From the NCBI GenBank assembly GCA_964019425.1, contig OZ025785.1, forward strand, positions 767,501 to 831,500: a stretch of DNA of 64,000 nt, given 5' to 3'. The DNA comes from Flectonema sp. DT1601 (taxonomy: Eukaryota; Euglenozoa; Diplonemea; Diplonemida; Diplonemidae). This document shows positions 9,682-18,734 of the stretch, one piece after another. The notes beneath the pieces were generated by a model. That model was not told the DNA's origin. It searched no databases and saw only the letters and a list, made by a program, of their open reading frames with translations. A program made the position numbers and the translations under genes. Every line of letters begins with the position of its first letter. The first letter of the stretch is position 1.

Positions 9682-11551
9682 CATTAATTTTAGAACAGAA
9701 AAGTGAGAATAAGAAAAGTAGAGATCAATAAAAGAAAAGTATTCATTTCTGCAGTTTCCTAACATCAAAGGGTAATAGAATATGTAGTTTCAGGCCTTAA
9801 TCTTATACTACTTGTCCCTTTTTAGGCCTTCATCAGTAAGTTCTAAGGGACTTCATTCTATGTTGAAGTTGCTATCGTTCAAAGATAAAAATCCATCGGA
9901 GCTCGCCAGGATAGGGCTAGCAATGTTTATTTGCTTTTGCTCAATTTGAATTTTTGACGTCTGGTCGTTTCACTATTACAGTCGAGTTAATGGATGAGTC
10001 GTCATCCAATTTCCGTTTTATTTTATCTTCGCATATCATCAAAGGTCCTATATTCGCAGGTGTCATTGTAACATCCATATCAGTCTGAGCTTTTAATGGT
10101 ATCATATGGAAACTATACTCTGTAGTTCGGTACATCTTGTCAAAATGATCGAAAGGGAGTCTTAAATCTTTTGTGCCTTTAAGAATGTCTCGGATGATCA
10201 TGGACTCAAATGAGACTAGCGCAACAATAAAGTGAGTCATCCTTGTTTTCGCTTTATGTAGAATAAGTGCTGCGGCTGCTTCAGGATAATCGAAATCTGC
10301 TGGGTTAACGAAGTACTCGATTCTCCTGTTGAATTTAGTCATGCAAGCCATGTTAAGTACTTGTAGCGAGAACCAACCATCTGGTGATGGTTTATGCTCT
10401 GAGTTGTTCGGTTCTACTTTAAGAGATTCTTCATAAAATCGCTGTTGGTAGTTTTGCAGAAAACTGAAGTTAATTCTATCGATATATAAATGATCTGCAA
10501 TGAAGTTGAGCGTTGCCCATCCGCATTCTCCACCGAGAAGACCTTCTCCTGATGTTTGATGTAGGGATGGTGGAAATCGTTTATCCAAGGAATGGCTTGT
10601 AGAGCCTGTGTGGTTAATTGTATCCTTTTCGATGCTTAATGGGACTTTGTGACTAAACTTCTCAAAAGTAAGGTTGAGACGTCGACGCATTGCAGCTGCT
10701 GTATTACCATCATCAATGTGAGAGCTAATGAAGCGGAGGCATGCTGCTCTGATATTGTCAGATTTATAGCCCCGGTTGAGTAATCTATAAGTTACCGCTT
10801 CAAGTTCCTGTAAAAAGTCTGCCTGGTTGTTGCAGATTTTTAGAGCTCGTAAGATCATGGTGGTAAAGATACCTGAACCCATTGATTCTTGAGCTGCGGA
10901 ATGCTGATGGGTAAACCTTGTTGGCGTAATATGCCAACCCCTGGCTTTGTCATTAACACTTAAACGAATCCATCGTTTATTTGTGTTAGTGATCTCTATT
11001 CGGATACGAATTCCTATATAAGAGACATCATCAATGTTATTCGAAGTATCAGTGTAATCCATTGAATATAGACTTGCTGGTGGAGGGTCGCAACTCCAGG
11101 TGAGGAAGTCGTCGATGTATCTACACGAGTGGTCATGTTGCCGAGCTAAGTCTAGATTTTTTGTTTCAATTAAAGAATCGATATATGCGGATTCAACTCT
11201 ATAGCAGTAGAGATTTGTTATATCGCTACTGGCGTTGCCACCCATTGGAATGCCTATTGTTTGTCTCCAAATATAACCTCTTAATGCAATAAAGGAGGAG
11301 TCAATACAGAATTCAAGTAATTTTTGACATTCTGCAAGCGCAAGAGAAGGGAATCGTGTAGGGTCACTCGATTCAAGACGTAAGATATTTTTGAAACTAA
11401 AGGCTTCTTGCAGTGCTTCACTTACTTTAGTTTTAATAGCGTTGTGTGGTAGGCGGGTGTACATTGTTGTAAAATCAAAAGTCTTAGGGGATAATTTTTT
11501 CAAAACCATCAAATTCTGTTTAATCGAACTAGAGACTTCATCATCTGATTC
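9682..11551 (-). mobile_element. Retroelement with reverse transcriptase, Penelope-like in appearance
   Basis: This is the segment between two roughly 28-bp direct repeats. It contains the RT reading frame and, 3' of it on the same strand, a hammerhead-ribozyme-like motif. The RT motifs (MYTRLPH, GIPMGGNASS, CRYIDDFL) resemble Penelope-like and related endonuclease-poor RT groups. No integrase, protease, RNase H or capsid domain is visible. The RT frame begins right at the right-hand repeat, so the copy is probably 5'-truncated. Penelope-like elements are known for partial tandem terminal repeats and embedded hammerhead ribozymes, which fits. Family placement needs a tree. Confidence 0.65.
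9787..9865 (-). ncRNA. Candidate hammerhead ribozyme in RT element
   Basis: On the minus strand CTGATGA (9836-9830) is followed at once by AGGCCT, a 26-base loop, AGGCCT and then GAAAC (9791-9787). That is the conserved hammerhead core with a perfect 6-bp stem II. A cleavage-type GTC lies upstream at 9851-9849. The bases before it (containing ATAGAA, about 9861-9856) can pair with TTCTAT after GAAAC, giving a stem III of about 10 bp with one mismatch and a bulge. Stem I (12 bases between GTC and CTGATGA) is weak, so the copy may be decayed or my folding incomplete. Confidence 0.5.
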
Positions 11552-11554
11552 CAC
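9941..11554 (-). CDS. Reverse transcriptase (5'-truncated retroelement frame)
   Basis: An open frame of about 537 codons whose first codon is GTG at the repeat boundary; the first ATG-initiated start is a few codons inside. Catalytic motif A is FDFTTMYT (aspartate present), the B-type motif is GIPMGGNAS, and motif C is CRYIDDF with the paired aspartates. The downstream 300 residues form a thumb-like or connection region I cannot assign. No endonuclease domain (GIY-YIG or EN) is seen. The frame is open throughout, so the copy may be recent, or the sequence may have been kept for a host role. Substrate would be the element's own RNA. Confidence 0.72.
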   Translation of the reverse strand: MESDDEVSSSIKQNLMVLKKLSPKTFDFTTMYTRLPHNAIKTKVSEALQEAFSFKNILRLESSDPTRFPSLALAECQKLLEFCIDSSFIALRGYIWRQTIGIPMGGNASSDITNLYCYRVESAYIDSLIETKNLDLARQHDHSCRYIDDFLTWSCDPPPASLYSMDYTDTSNNIDDVSYIGIRIRIEITNTNKRWIRLSVNDKARGWHITPTRFTHQHSAAQESMGSGIFTTMILRALKICNNQADFLQELEAVTYRLLNRGYKSDNIRAACLRFISSHIDDGNTAAAMRRRLNLTFEKFSHKVPLSIEKDTINHTGSTSHSLDKRFPPSLHQTSGEGLLGGECGWATLNFIADHLYIDRINFSFLQNYQQRFYEESLKVEPNNSEHKPSPDGWFSLQVLNMACMTKFNRRIEYFVNPADFDYPEAAAALILHKAKTRMTHFIVALVSFESMIIRDILKGTKDLRLPFDHFDKMYRTTEYSFHMIPLKAQTDMDVTMTPANIGPLMICEDKIKRKLDDDSSINSTVIVKRPDVKNSN

Positions 11555-11825
11555 GAACCGTAGTAATAGTTAGTTAGTTAGTTAGTTATTTAATCCAACG
11601 TTACTGTATATTATGAGTGCTAGGTAACTCGCAGTAACAGAGGACCCAATCCGTAGCCATATCCGAAGATTTCGCATGGATTGTTGAAGTAGCATCGACT
11701 GAAGATTAATAAATACCAATCTCCAGCTTTCCGCCTCGCCTAGCTTATTAAACTATCGAACTAAAATAAAATAAAAAATAAAAAAAATATAAAATAAAAT
11801 AAAATAAAATAAAAAAAAATAATGA
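11552..11825 (+). repeat. SINE-like dispersed repeat A, copy 1, with right direct repeat of the RT element
   Basis: The first 28 bases repeat 9652-9681. After an (AGTT)n stretch, a body of about 190 bases (from TTAATCCAACGTTACTGTAT to ATTAAACTATCGAACTAAAA) ends in an A-rich tail of AAATA units to about 11820. The same body, about 90% identical by eye, recurs at 36418-36650, and a shortened copy is at 38466-38600. Body plus A-rich tail is the layout of a short retroposon. No pol III box was identified. Confidence 0.75.
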
Positions 11826-12711
11826 TATCCATAAGTACCTTCACTATAATTAAATATATAGCAAACTTGAAACTGGTTGACTTATCTAGTTACAATGAAA
11901 TGACACCAACAGTTGGTATCGATAAAATCCTATTTATGCTGACCACGTACTAGTTACAGCTTAGGGGGCGTTGAAATCTTTGAATATATCTATGAAGAAA
12001 TAAATAACCGCATTGAATCAGAGTTAACTAAACAAACGTTAATTGTGATACATATCAACTACAGGTAATGTTAGTATTGGTAGGCACTCTGCAGATGACA
12101 TAGAAGACTTTACATTATAATAAACGTTTCTAACTTTGGCTGCTTACACATATCTTAGTTTAGAGGGGGATCTATGGAGGGGGTGAAGATTTATTTAAAT
12201 TAGCAAAAAAACACTCAAAAAGCTTCTCTGAGAATAGAGTCACAAAAAGTGCTGCCTGTAAAGGTCATGATACTCTGTTGAGCTCACAACAGGCATGTAA
12301 GTTAGAAATAGAGAGGAACAAAACACATTCAACAAAATGTAAAACGGGCTGTGACCATTGCAATCACTCGCCTCTACAGTGTATATTTAAATAGCAGTTC
12401 ACTTCCTCTTCACTTGTCTTCGAATAGAATTAGTGTTGAGAGTCATTTTCAGTTCAAAAATACAATAATCGATTCATAAATTAAAAAAAAAAGAATTTAA
12501 AATAAAAAAAAAACGCAGTTAGAATATGAGTTTGTTATGTAAACATCATAAAAAAAAATAAAATCTCTTTCTAAAGTAAAGAATAGAAAGGGAAATTCGG
12601 ATGACTTTCAGAAACAAGCTTCCCTTTTAATATTTTAAAAAGGATTATACTTGTTGTCATGAAACATAAGTTTATCACCCGATGTTAAAGAATCATCACT
12701 GAACATCACTC
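11826..12711. other. Intergenic, no gene seen
   Basis: AT-rich, without a convincing reading frame on either strand. It includes the likely 3' flank of the first type I membrane protein gene. A-runs occur at about 12480-12560. Confidence 0.6.
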
Positions 12712-13707
12712 TCAACAATCATTGTCTACTAGTAGAGATGCAGTGGCTTTCTTGTTTCTGTCTTCAAGTTCAGTATTTAAAGTTGCTGGTGCTTCAGCAT
12801 CACGGATACCACTTTTCTGCTTTCTAAAACAACAGCAGTAGACAACAGCAATCACAATACAGATCAGGAGGACAAGGCAAATACTTCCAATAATAATAAA
12901 CACGTATTTCTCGTCGTCATCATGATGATGTTCTTCGTGATGTTCCTCATGAAGAGAACCGGCAGCCACAACACCAGTTCCTGTGAATACATTGGAGGTG
13001 TTGGCGAGTGCCGCGACGTCAGATTCAATGATTTCAACAGCGTTGCTGAAGCTCGCTCCCTGTTCCATCGTCAATTGGTATTCAACATATGATGAACCAG
13101 ACTCACTAATAGAAACTTCTCTTCCGCTTTCACTCCCTTCAACGCATCCGGCAGCGGCTCTCAACACCACCGTCCAAGGACAGGCAAGATAAACACACGC
13201 GGAACTCGGACACGCAAACAGAATAGCAACCTCCTTGACGAGAACACCGTTCTTATTTGCTGACTTCAAAACAGTATCCTTCAACTGAGTGAATGATATC
13301 TGAGATGGTGACTTTTGTACTTCAAGGAAGGTATGCAATCTGGAGTGTTCATGGTCACTTTCATGGTCACCTTCGTGGTCACTTTCGTGGCTTTCTTCAA
13401 CTCCTCCTTTGCGTCCTTCATGCTTCTCACCGTCACGGTCTTCTCCGTCGTGTTCGTGCTTCTCATCATTATGATCTTTGCTGTCATTTTCTTCATCAAC
13501 ACGTCCTTTGCTCTTTTTTCCATTAGCGGACATCATTTCATCAGTTGAATTCATCGATGAGTTAGATGAGGATGCGTCAATATCATGTTTAATAGTTGGT
13601 ATCCCTCCGTCTCCATCATTCGTACCACTCACGACGCTCGGATTCATATCTTCTGAAGAAAGACAAACCGCGATCAGCGACACAAATAATATCATGCGAG
13701 AACACAT
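12712..13707 (-). CDS. Type I membrane protein, paralogue 1 (short, acidic/His-rich)
   Basis: The start is placed at the ATG at 13705-13707 (MCSRMILFVSLIAV) because the tandem paralogue at 14683-17037 starts at the same motif and a TTCTAG lies 16 bases upstream. An in-frame ATG at 13749 would add a non-conserved 14-residue leader. The protein has 331 residues: signal peptide, an acidic Asp/Glu/His/Lys-rich segment with HESDHEGD units, then a conserved extracellular domain of about 120 residues (SPSQISFTQLKD ... SSYVEYQLTMEQGASF) with several cysteines. A single membrane span (IIIGSICLVLLICIVIAVVY) leads to a CCCFRK junction and a short cytoplasmic tail. Family not recognised; likely a surface protein. 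Confidence 0.82.
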   Translation of the reverse strand: MCSRMILFVSLIAVCLSSEDMNPSVVSGTNDGDGGIPTIKHDIDASSSNSSMNSTDEMMSANGKKSKGRVDEENDSKDHNDEKHEHDGEDRDGEKHEGRKGGVEESHESDHEGDHESDHEHSRLHTFLEVQKSPSQISFTQLKDTVLKSANKNGVLVKEVAILFACPSSACVYLACPWTVVLRAAAGCVEGSESGREVSISESGSSYVEYQLTMEQGASFSNAVEIIESDVAALANTSNVFTGTGVVAAGSLHEEHHEEHHHDDDEKYVFIIIGSICLVLLICIVIAVVYCCCFRKQKSGIRDAEAPATLNTELEDRNKKATASLLVDNDC

Positions 13708-13749
13708 TTTGTAAATTTGGAAACTAGAAGTGAATGGTAATCCAAACAA

Positions 13750-14682
13750 TCAAATCACCTCCAACTAAAGAATCATCATCTTCATAAGAATGTTTTGATT
13801 GATAAGACTCTACTTTGAGAAGCTCACTAGAGTCAAGTCTCTTATTATTTGATGTGATGAAGACCTGTTGAAATACCAATCTACTTAATAACCACATCAA
13901 CAATACAAAAAACAATTACCAATATCTTCGAGTACCGAGACACAGAGTCAAAGTACTAAGTTATCCCTGAGGTACAATAGGAAACAAACAGAGAGGAAGA
14001 ACAATTGAAATAAGTGGGCGGTGACAATGCTGCTACAGCAGCACCTGTTACGTCACTACCTCTACACATGAGTGGGTAGGTGCAACATGCTGATGAGAGT
14101 GAAAGTTTCTTCTCAGTAACCCAATCAGCATGTGCAGTGTTGTTGTTTTCTGAGCTTGCGCTCAATGACCAGCAATATCAATGCTGTTCACATGTCGTTT
14201 GTTTCTCTTTCCTCCTTTCCTTCAGATCAGAAATCTTTCTGGAGTGTGGAGAGATGCTTCGGTTCATTTAAAAAATTACGATTCCTAATCAGTGCGCTAC
14301 CAGGTAACGCAAACAGGTGGATAGATACTTTTCTAAGAAACAAAAAATAAATAGGAGAGGAAGGGTTTGAATAAATTGAAGAAAATCAATTTCATTAAAG
14401 AATATTATCAAATAAGTTAACTACAGCAGAAATCTGCCGAAATGTTAATAAAATTATCGACGGCTTGCGTTTGTAGTTTGGACAAAACAGCAACCTAACT
14501 AAAAATTAAAACAACCGCAGACGGTAAGTTTTTAAATTACAAATAATAATACTAAAAAAAGTTGAGGGCAAGCAACTTCCTCGCAAATCAATGTTCATCC
14601 TTTGCAAACATGCAGAAAGCTAAGAAGTTTCTACGAGTATATAACAAAAAGGATATCACCCTCTAGTTAAGGAAAGTGTACA
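13750..14682. other. Spacer between the tandem paralogues
   Basis: No coding sequence recognised. It holds only short frames without domains. The acceptor-like site of paralogue 1 lies at the left end and the 3' flank of paralogue 2 at the right end. Confidence 0.55.
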
Positions 14683-17037
14683 TCAGACCCGACAAACTGG
14701 CTTTGGGGACTCAATCAAGACTTCTTCCATTACTTCAACGTCATTGATGGAAGATAGAGAAGAACTTGTTGATTCGATGTCGTTCATTCTATGTTTCCTT
14801 TTTCTAAAACAACAGCAGTAGACAACAGCAATCACAATACTGGTCAGGAAGACAAGGCAAATACTTCCAATAATAATTAACACGTAATTCTTGTCATCAT
14901 CATCACCACCCTCTCCGTGATCCCCCTCTGGGATAGAACTGGCAGCCACAACATTAGTTCCTGTGAATACATTGGAAGTTTTGGCGACTGCCGCGACGTC
15001 AGATTCAATTATTTCAACAGCGTTGCTGAAGCTCGCTCCCTGTTCCATCGTCAATTGGTATTCAACATATGATGAACCAGACTCACTAATAGAAACTTCT
15101 CTTTCGCTTTCACTCCCTTCCACGCATCCGGCAGCGGCTCTCAACACCACCGTCCCAGGACAGGCAAGAGAAACACACGCGGAACTCGGACACGCAAACA
15201 GAATAGCAACCTCCTTGACGAGAACACCGTTCTTGTTGGCTGACTTCAAAACAGCATCCTTCAACTGAGTGAATGATATCTGAGATGGTGACTTCTGTAT
15301 CTCAAGAAACGTCCTTAATGACCGTCTGGAGAGTTCATTGCTTACTTCGCGCCCTTCGGCTCCTTTCTCACCATCACGTCCTTCTCCTTTCTCGCCATCA
15401 CGGTCTTCTCCGTTGCGTCCTTCAGGCTTCTCACCGTCACGGTCTTCTCCGTTGCGCCCTTCAGGTTTTTCTCCGTTACGGTCCTCAGGTTTTTCACCGT
15501 CACGGTCTTCTCCGTTGCGTCCTTCAGGCTTCTCACCGTCACGGTCTTCTCCGTTGCGCCCTTCAGGTTTTTCTCCGTCACGGTCCTCTCCGTTGCGTCC
15601 TTCAGGTTTTTCACCGTCACGGTCTTCTCCGTTGCGCCCTTCAGGTTTTTCTCCGTCACGGTCCTCTCCGTTGCGTCCTTCAGGTTTTTCACCGTCACGG
15701 TCTTCTCCGTTGCGCCCTTCAGGTTTTTCTCCGTTACGGTCTTCTCCGTTGAGCCCTTCACGTTTTTCACCGTCACGCTTTTCGCCTGTTTCTCCGTCAC
15801 GGTCTTCTCCGTTGCGTCCTTCAGGTTTTTCTCCGTTACGGTCTTCTCCGTTGCGCCCTTCAGGTTTTTCTCCGTCACGGTCCTCTCCGTTGCGTCCTTC
15901 AGGTTTTTCACCGTCACGGTCTTCTCCGTTGCGTCCTTCAGGTTTTTCACCGTCACGGTCTTCTCCGTTGCGCCCTTCAGGTTTTTCTCCGTTACGGTCT
16001 TCTCCGTTGCGCCCTTCAGGTTTTTCTCCGTTACGGTCTTCTCCGTTGAGCCCTTCACGTTTTTCACCGTCACGCTTTTCGCCTGTTTCTCCGTCACGGT
16101 CTTCTCCGTTGCGTCCTTCAGGTTTTTCTCCGTTACGGTCTTCTCCGTTGAGCCCTTCACGTTTTTCACCGTCACGCTTTTCGCCTGTTTCTCCGTCACG
16201 GTCTTCTCCGTTGCGCCCTTCAGGTTTTTCTCCGTTACGGTCTTCTCCGTTGCGCCCTTCAGGTTTTTCTCCGTTACGGTCTTCTCCGTTGAGCCCTTCA
16301 CGTTTTTCACCGTCACGCTTTTCGCCTGTTTCTCCGTCACGGTCTTCTCCGTTGCGTCCTTCAGGCTTTTCTCCGTTACGGTCTTCTCCGTTGAGCCCTT
16401 CACGTTTTTCACCGTCACGCTTTTCGCCTGTTTCTCCGTCACGGTCTTCTCCGTTGCGCCCTTCAGGTTTTTCACCGTCACGGTCTTCTCCGTTGAGCCC
16501 TTCACGTTTTTCACCGTCACGCTTTTCGCCTGTTTCTCCGTCACGGTCTTCTCCGTTGCGCCCTTCAGGTTTTTCTCCGTTACGGTCTTCTCCGTTGCGT
16601 TCTTCAGGTTTTTCACCGTTACGCTTTTCGCCTTTTTCTCCGTCACGGTCCTCCCCGCTGCGCCCTTCAGGCTTCTCACCGTCACGGTCTTCTCCGTTGC
16701 GCCCTTCAGGCTTCTCACCGTCACGGTCTTCTCCGTTGCGCCCTTCAGGTTTTTCTCCGTTACGGTCTTCTCCGTTGCGTCCTTCAGGCTTCTCACCGTC
16801 ACGGTTTTCTCCGTTGAGCCCTTCACGTTTTTCTCCGTCACGCTTTTTTCCCTTGTCAGTAAACATGTCATCAGTTGAACTCATCGATGAGTTAGATGAG
16901 GATGAGTTGATATCATCTTTGACAGTTGGCAACAACTTGTCTCCATCATTCGTACCAGTCACGACGCTCGGATTCATATCTTCTGAAGAAAGACAAACCG
17001 CGATCAGCGACACAAATAATATCATGCGAGAACACAT
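14683..17037 (-). CDS. Type I membrane protein, paralogue 2, with expanded charged repeat
   Basis: Single exon, 784 residues. The first 50 residues and the last 200 match paralogue 1 almost residue for residue: signal peptide, cysteine-bearing domain, membrane span, CCCFRK. Between them lies a repeat of about 500 residues built from 13-residue units of the type DGEKPEGRNGEDR, with longer variants containing GETGEKRDGEKREGLNGEDR. The repeat would be highly charged and extended, like a stalk holding or masking the conserved domain at the cell surface. The cytoplasmic tail differs from paralogue 1. A CCAACAG lies 18 bases before the ATG. The two genes arose by tandem duplication; array length probably varies between strains. 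Function unknown. Confidence 0.85.
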   Translation of the reverse strand: MCSRMILFVSLIAVCLSSEDMNPSVVTGTNDGDKLLPTVKDDINSSSSNSSMSSTDDMFTDKGKKRDGEKREGLNGENRDGEKPEGRNGEDRNGEKPEGRNGEDRDGEKPEGRNGEDRDGEKPEGRSGEDRDGEKGEKRNGEKPEERNGEDRNGEKPEGRNGEDRDGETGEKRDGEKREGLNGEDRDGEKPEGRNGEDRDGETGEKRDGEKREGLNGEDRNGEKPEGRNGEDRDGETGEKRDGEKREGLNGEDRNGEKPEGRNGEDRNGEKPEGRNGEDRDGETGEKRDGEKREGLNGEDRNGEKPEGRNGEDRDGETGEKRDGEKREGLNGEDRNGEKPEGRNGEDRNGEKPEGRNGEDRDGEKPEGRNGEDRDGEKPEGRNGEDRDGEKPEGRNGEDRNGEKPEGRNGEDRDGETGEKRDGEKREGLNGEDRNGEKPEGRNGEDRDGEKPEGRNGEDRDGEKPEGRNGEDRDGEKPEGRNGEDRDGEKPEGRNGEDRDGEKPEGRNGEDRDGEKPEDRNGEKPEGRNGEDRDGEKPEGRNGEDRDGEKGEGRDGEKGAEGREVSNELSRRSLRTFLEIQKSPSQISFTQLKDAVLKSANKNGVLVKEVAILFACPSSACVSLACPGTVVLRAAAGCVEGSESEREVSISESGSSYVEYQLTMEQGASFSNAVEIIESDVAAVAKTSNVFTGTNVVAASSIPEGDHGEGGDDDDKNYVLIIIGSICLVFLTSIVIAVVYCCCFRKRKHRMNDIESTSSSLSSINDVEVMEEVLIESPKPVCRV
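15380..16850 (-). repeat. Coding minisatellite, 39-bp unit, inside paralogue 2
   Basis: Roughly 35 to 40 units of 39 bp, with interspersed 24-bp variant segments, run head to tail and keep the reading frame. Neighbouring units are almost identical, which points to recent expansion or conversion. Because no unit contains a stop in several frames, long shadow frames appear on both strands here. Confidence 0.93.
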
Positions 17038-18734
17038 TTTGTATTTGAATAGAAACTGTTGGTTATAAATATAAAATAAATAATTTTATCAAAAGGATAC
17101 CACAGTAACTGAGTCTGGGGAATAGCAATGATAAGCTGAACATACTGCGAGTTAGTAGCTGACCCTCCGCCTTTGTAATCACAAATGACGTTCATCTGTT
17201 GCATATCTGGAAAAAGAATAAATAACTACCAACAGAAACAATCATCACAAGTAGGTATTCGATAACAGGGATACTACAGGAATACAACTCAGTAGTACCT
17301 CCTTGTTTACAGCGTCGTACTCGATGGTCACTTCTGTTTCAGCTCTCAGATGTAACAGCACAAGGGAAGGGATACAACACAAACTAAGGGAAGACAACGT
17401 GAACCATACAAAGTACTCAGACAATTATCAACAACGATTTCAAACAATCACTCTCTGTTGCTGGAGTAGCAGTAGAACCTTATTTACTAAAATTAATAAA
17501 TTAATGAGAGATATAGATTCTCTCACGTATTGGTTTCGTTATTCTTTTTTTGTTCCGACGTAGTCGGAGAAGAAACTATTCAGATTGAAAGCCGTTACTT
17601 TTTATAGTCGTGATACAGTTCACAGTGCGACAGATTCTGTCTGCGTTCAATAAAACAATGTCTGGAGTTAACCCCAACAAACTTCATCTGTCGTTTGGAG
17701 CAGGACTGCAAGCCCCTACAGTCTGCGTTCAACGAAATATAAGGCTAATCAGAATGTGCTTTTTTTTTTTTTTTTTTTTTTTTCTTCTTAAAAATGAAAA
17801 CAAATCAAATAGAAACAGATTCACAACTAAAAATAATAACGACACGGGGGTTGGGAAGAATCTGCTTAACGTTGGCTTCCCCTACTTCACGCAAAGACTA
17901 ATAAAGAAGAACTTGAGAAAATAGAACACTCGGAAGCTTTAAACGAAAACTAAAACGACGAGGGGGCGTCTCCTTACTGTCTAAAAAAAAAAAAAATCAA
18001 AGGGGGAAAAAAAAGGGGAAAATGTCTTTTTCCCCATTCGTATCACGCATTAAAATATCGGGTTCGGTTAGGCACTCCGACAAAAGGACCAACAACAACA
18101 ATCAAAAAAAAAAAAAAAAAAAAATGACGAATTTAAAGAAAATCACTCGAAATCAACTGTTGTTGGGGGAAAGGGAAATAATGCGCCGTATCCACAGCTG
18201 AGTACTGCAGGTAACTCGCATTACGTAGAGTCTCATCGTTTAAGGCAACCCTGTAGAACAAATCATTCACATAGGATGAACGACTAATAATATACGGAAG
18301 GAACAAGAAAACCATTCAGATTGAGGGAGGAACCGATTCTGTTCTGGTTTTAAATAAAAGGACTGGCTGTGAAGACAATCTCGCAAAGCAACAAGTGAAA
18401 TTTTAAAACCCCCACTTTGTCAGGCATCTTCTGCCACGGAAACGTATGAAAGGAATTTACTCTTTTCACAAACAAAAACAAAATAATAATAATAATTATA
18501 ATTACAGAGATGGGGAACACGTTTTCCACAAACCCATTCAATAAATACCACAATAGGAATACACACTTATGAGACTGCCATAGTAAGTATAGACGTAAAG
18601 GAAAAACATAACAGATAAATACGGTCATCATGATGCCCTCGTAACCATCGAGAAGGTTTAGAAATAACGGAGTAGGTAAGGTTGGTAATGTTCAGTTCTA
18701 CCACCTGAACAGAATCTTTAGTAGTTTCACAGTC
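17038..18734. other. Intergenic with possible orphan exons and a dispersed repeat
   Basis: No complete gene. Two short stretches look protein-like on the minus strand: about 17289-17330 and 17118-17200, the latter after TTTTTCCAG and containing NVICDYKGGGSATNSQY. They could be exons of an unrecognised or decayed gene, but I cannot join them with confidence. Repeat B copy 1 lies at 17550-17760. The rest is AT-rich with A/T runs. Confidence 0.4.
17550..17760 (+). repeat. Dispersed repeat B, copy 1
   Basis: It begins GTTCCGACGTAGTCGGAGAA and continues through GAAACTATTCAGATTGAAAG; it ends near CTGCGTTCAACGAAATATAA before a T-run. The reverse complement of both ends, in the same order and with a shorter middle, is found at 35366-35495. 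No coding signal. Confidence 0.75.

Noticed and set aside
9684-9705. Loose similarity of TTAGAACAG-type sequence to the trypanosome spliced leader
   Set aside because: Too short, wrong order around it, and part of a dispersed repeat. No donor site or RNA gene structure follows.
14091-14116. CTGATGA followed closely by GAAAG, resembling a second hammerhead core
   Set aside because: Only four bases separate the two core parts, so no stem II can form.
15338-17068. Long antisense frame (576 codons, Ser/Pro/Arg repeats) opposite the repeat gene, and a second long minus-strand frame
   Set aside because: They are by-products of a stop-free 39-bp unit. Only the chosen frame has the signal peptide, conserved ectodomain and membrane span shared with the paralogue.
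18190-18240. GAGTACTGCAGGTAACTCGCAT resembling a segment of repeat A
   Set aside because: About 20 similar bases only, with unrelated flanks; not enough to call a copy.
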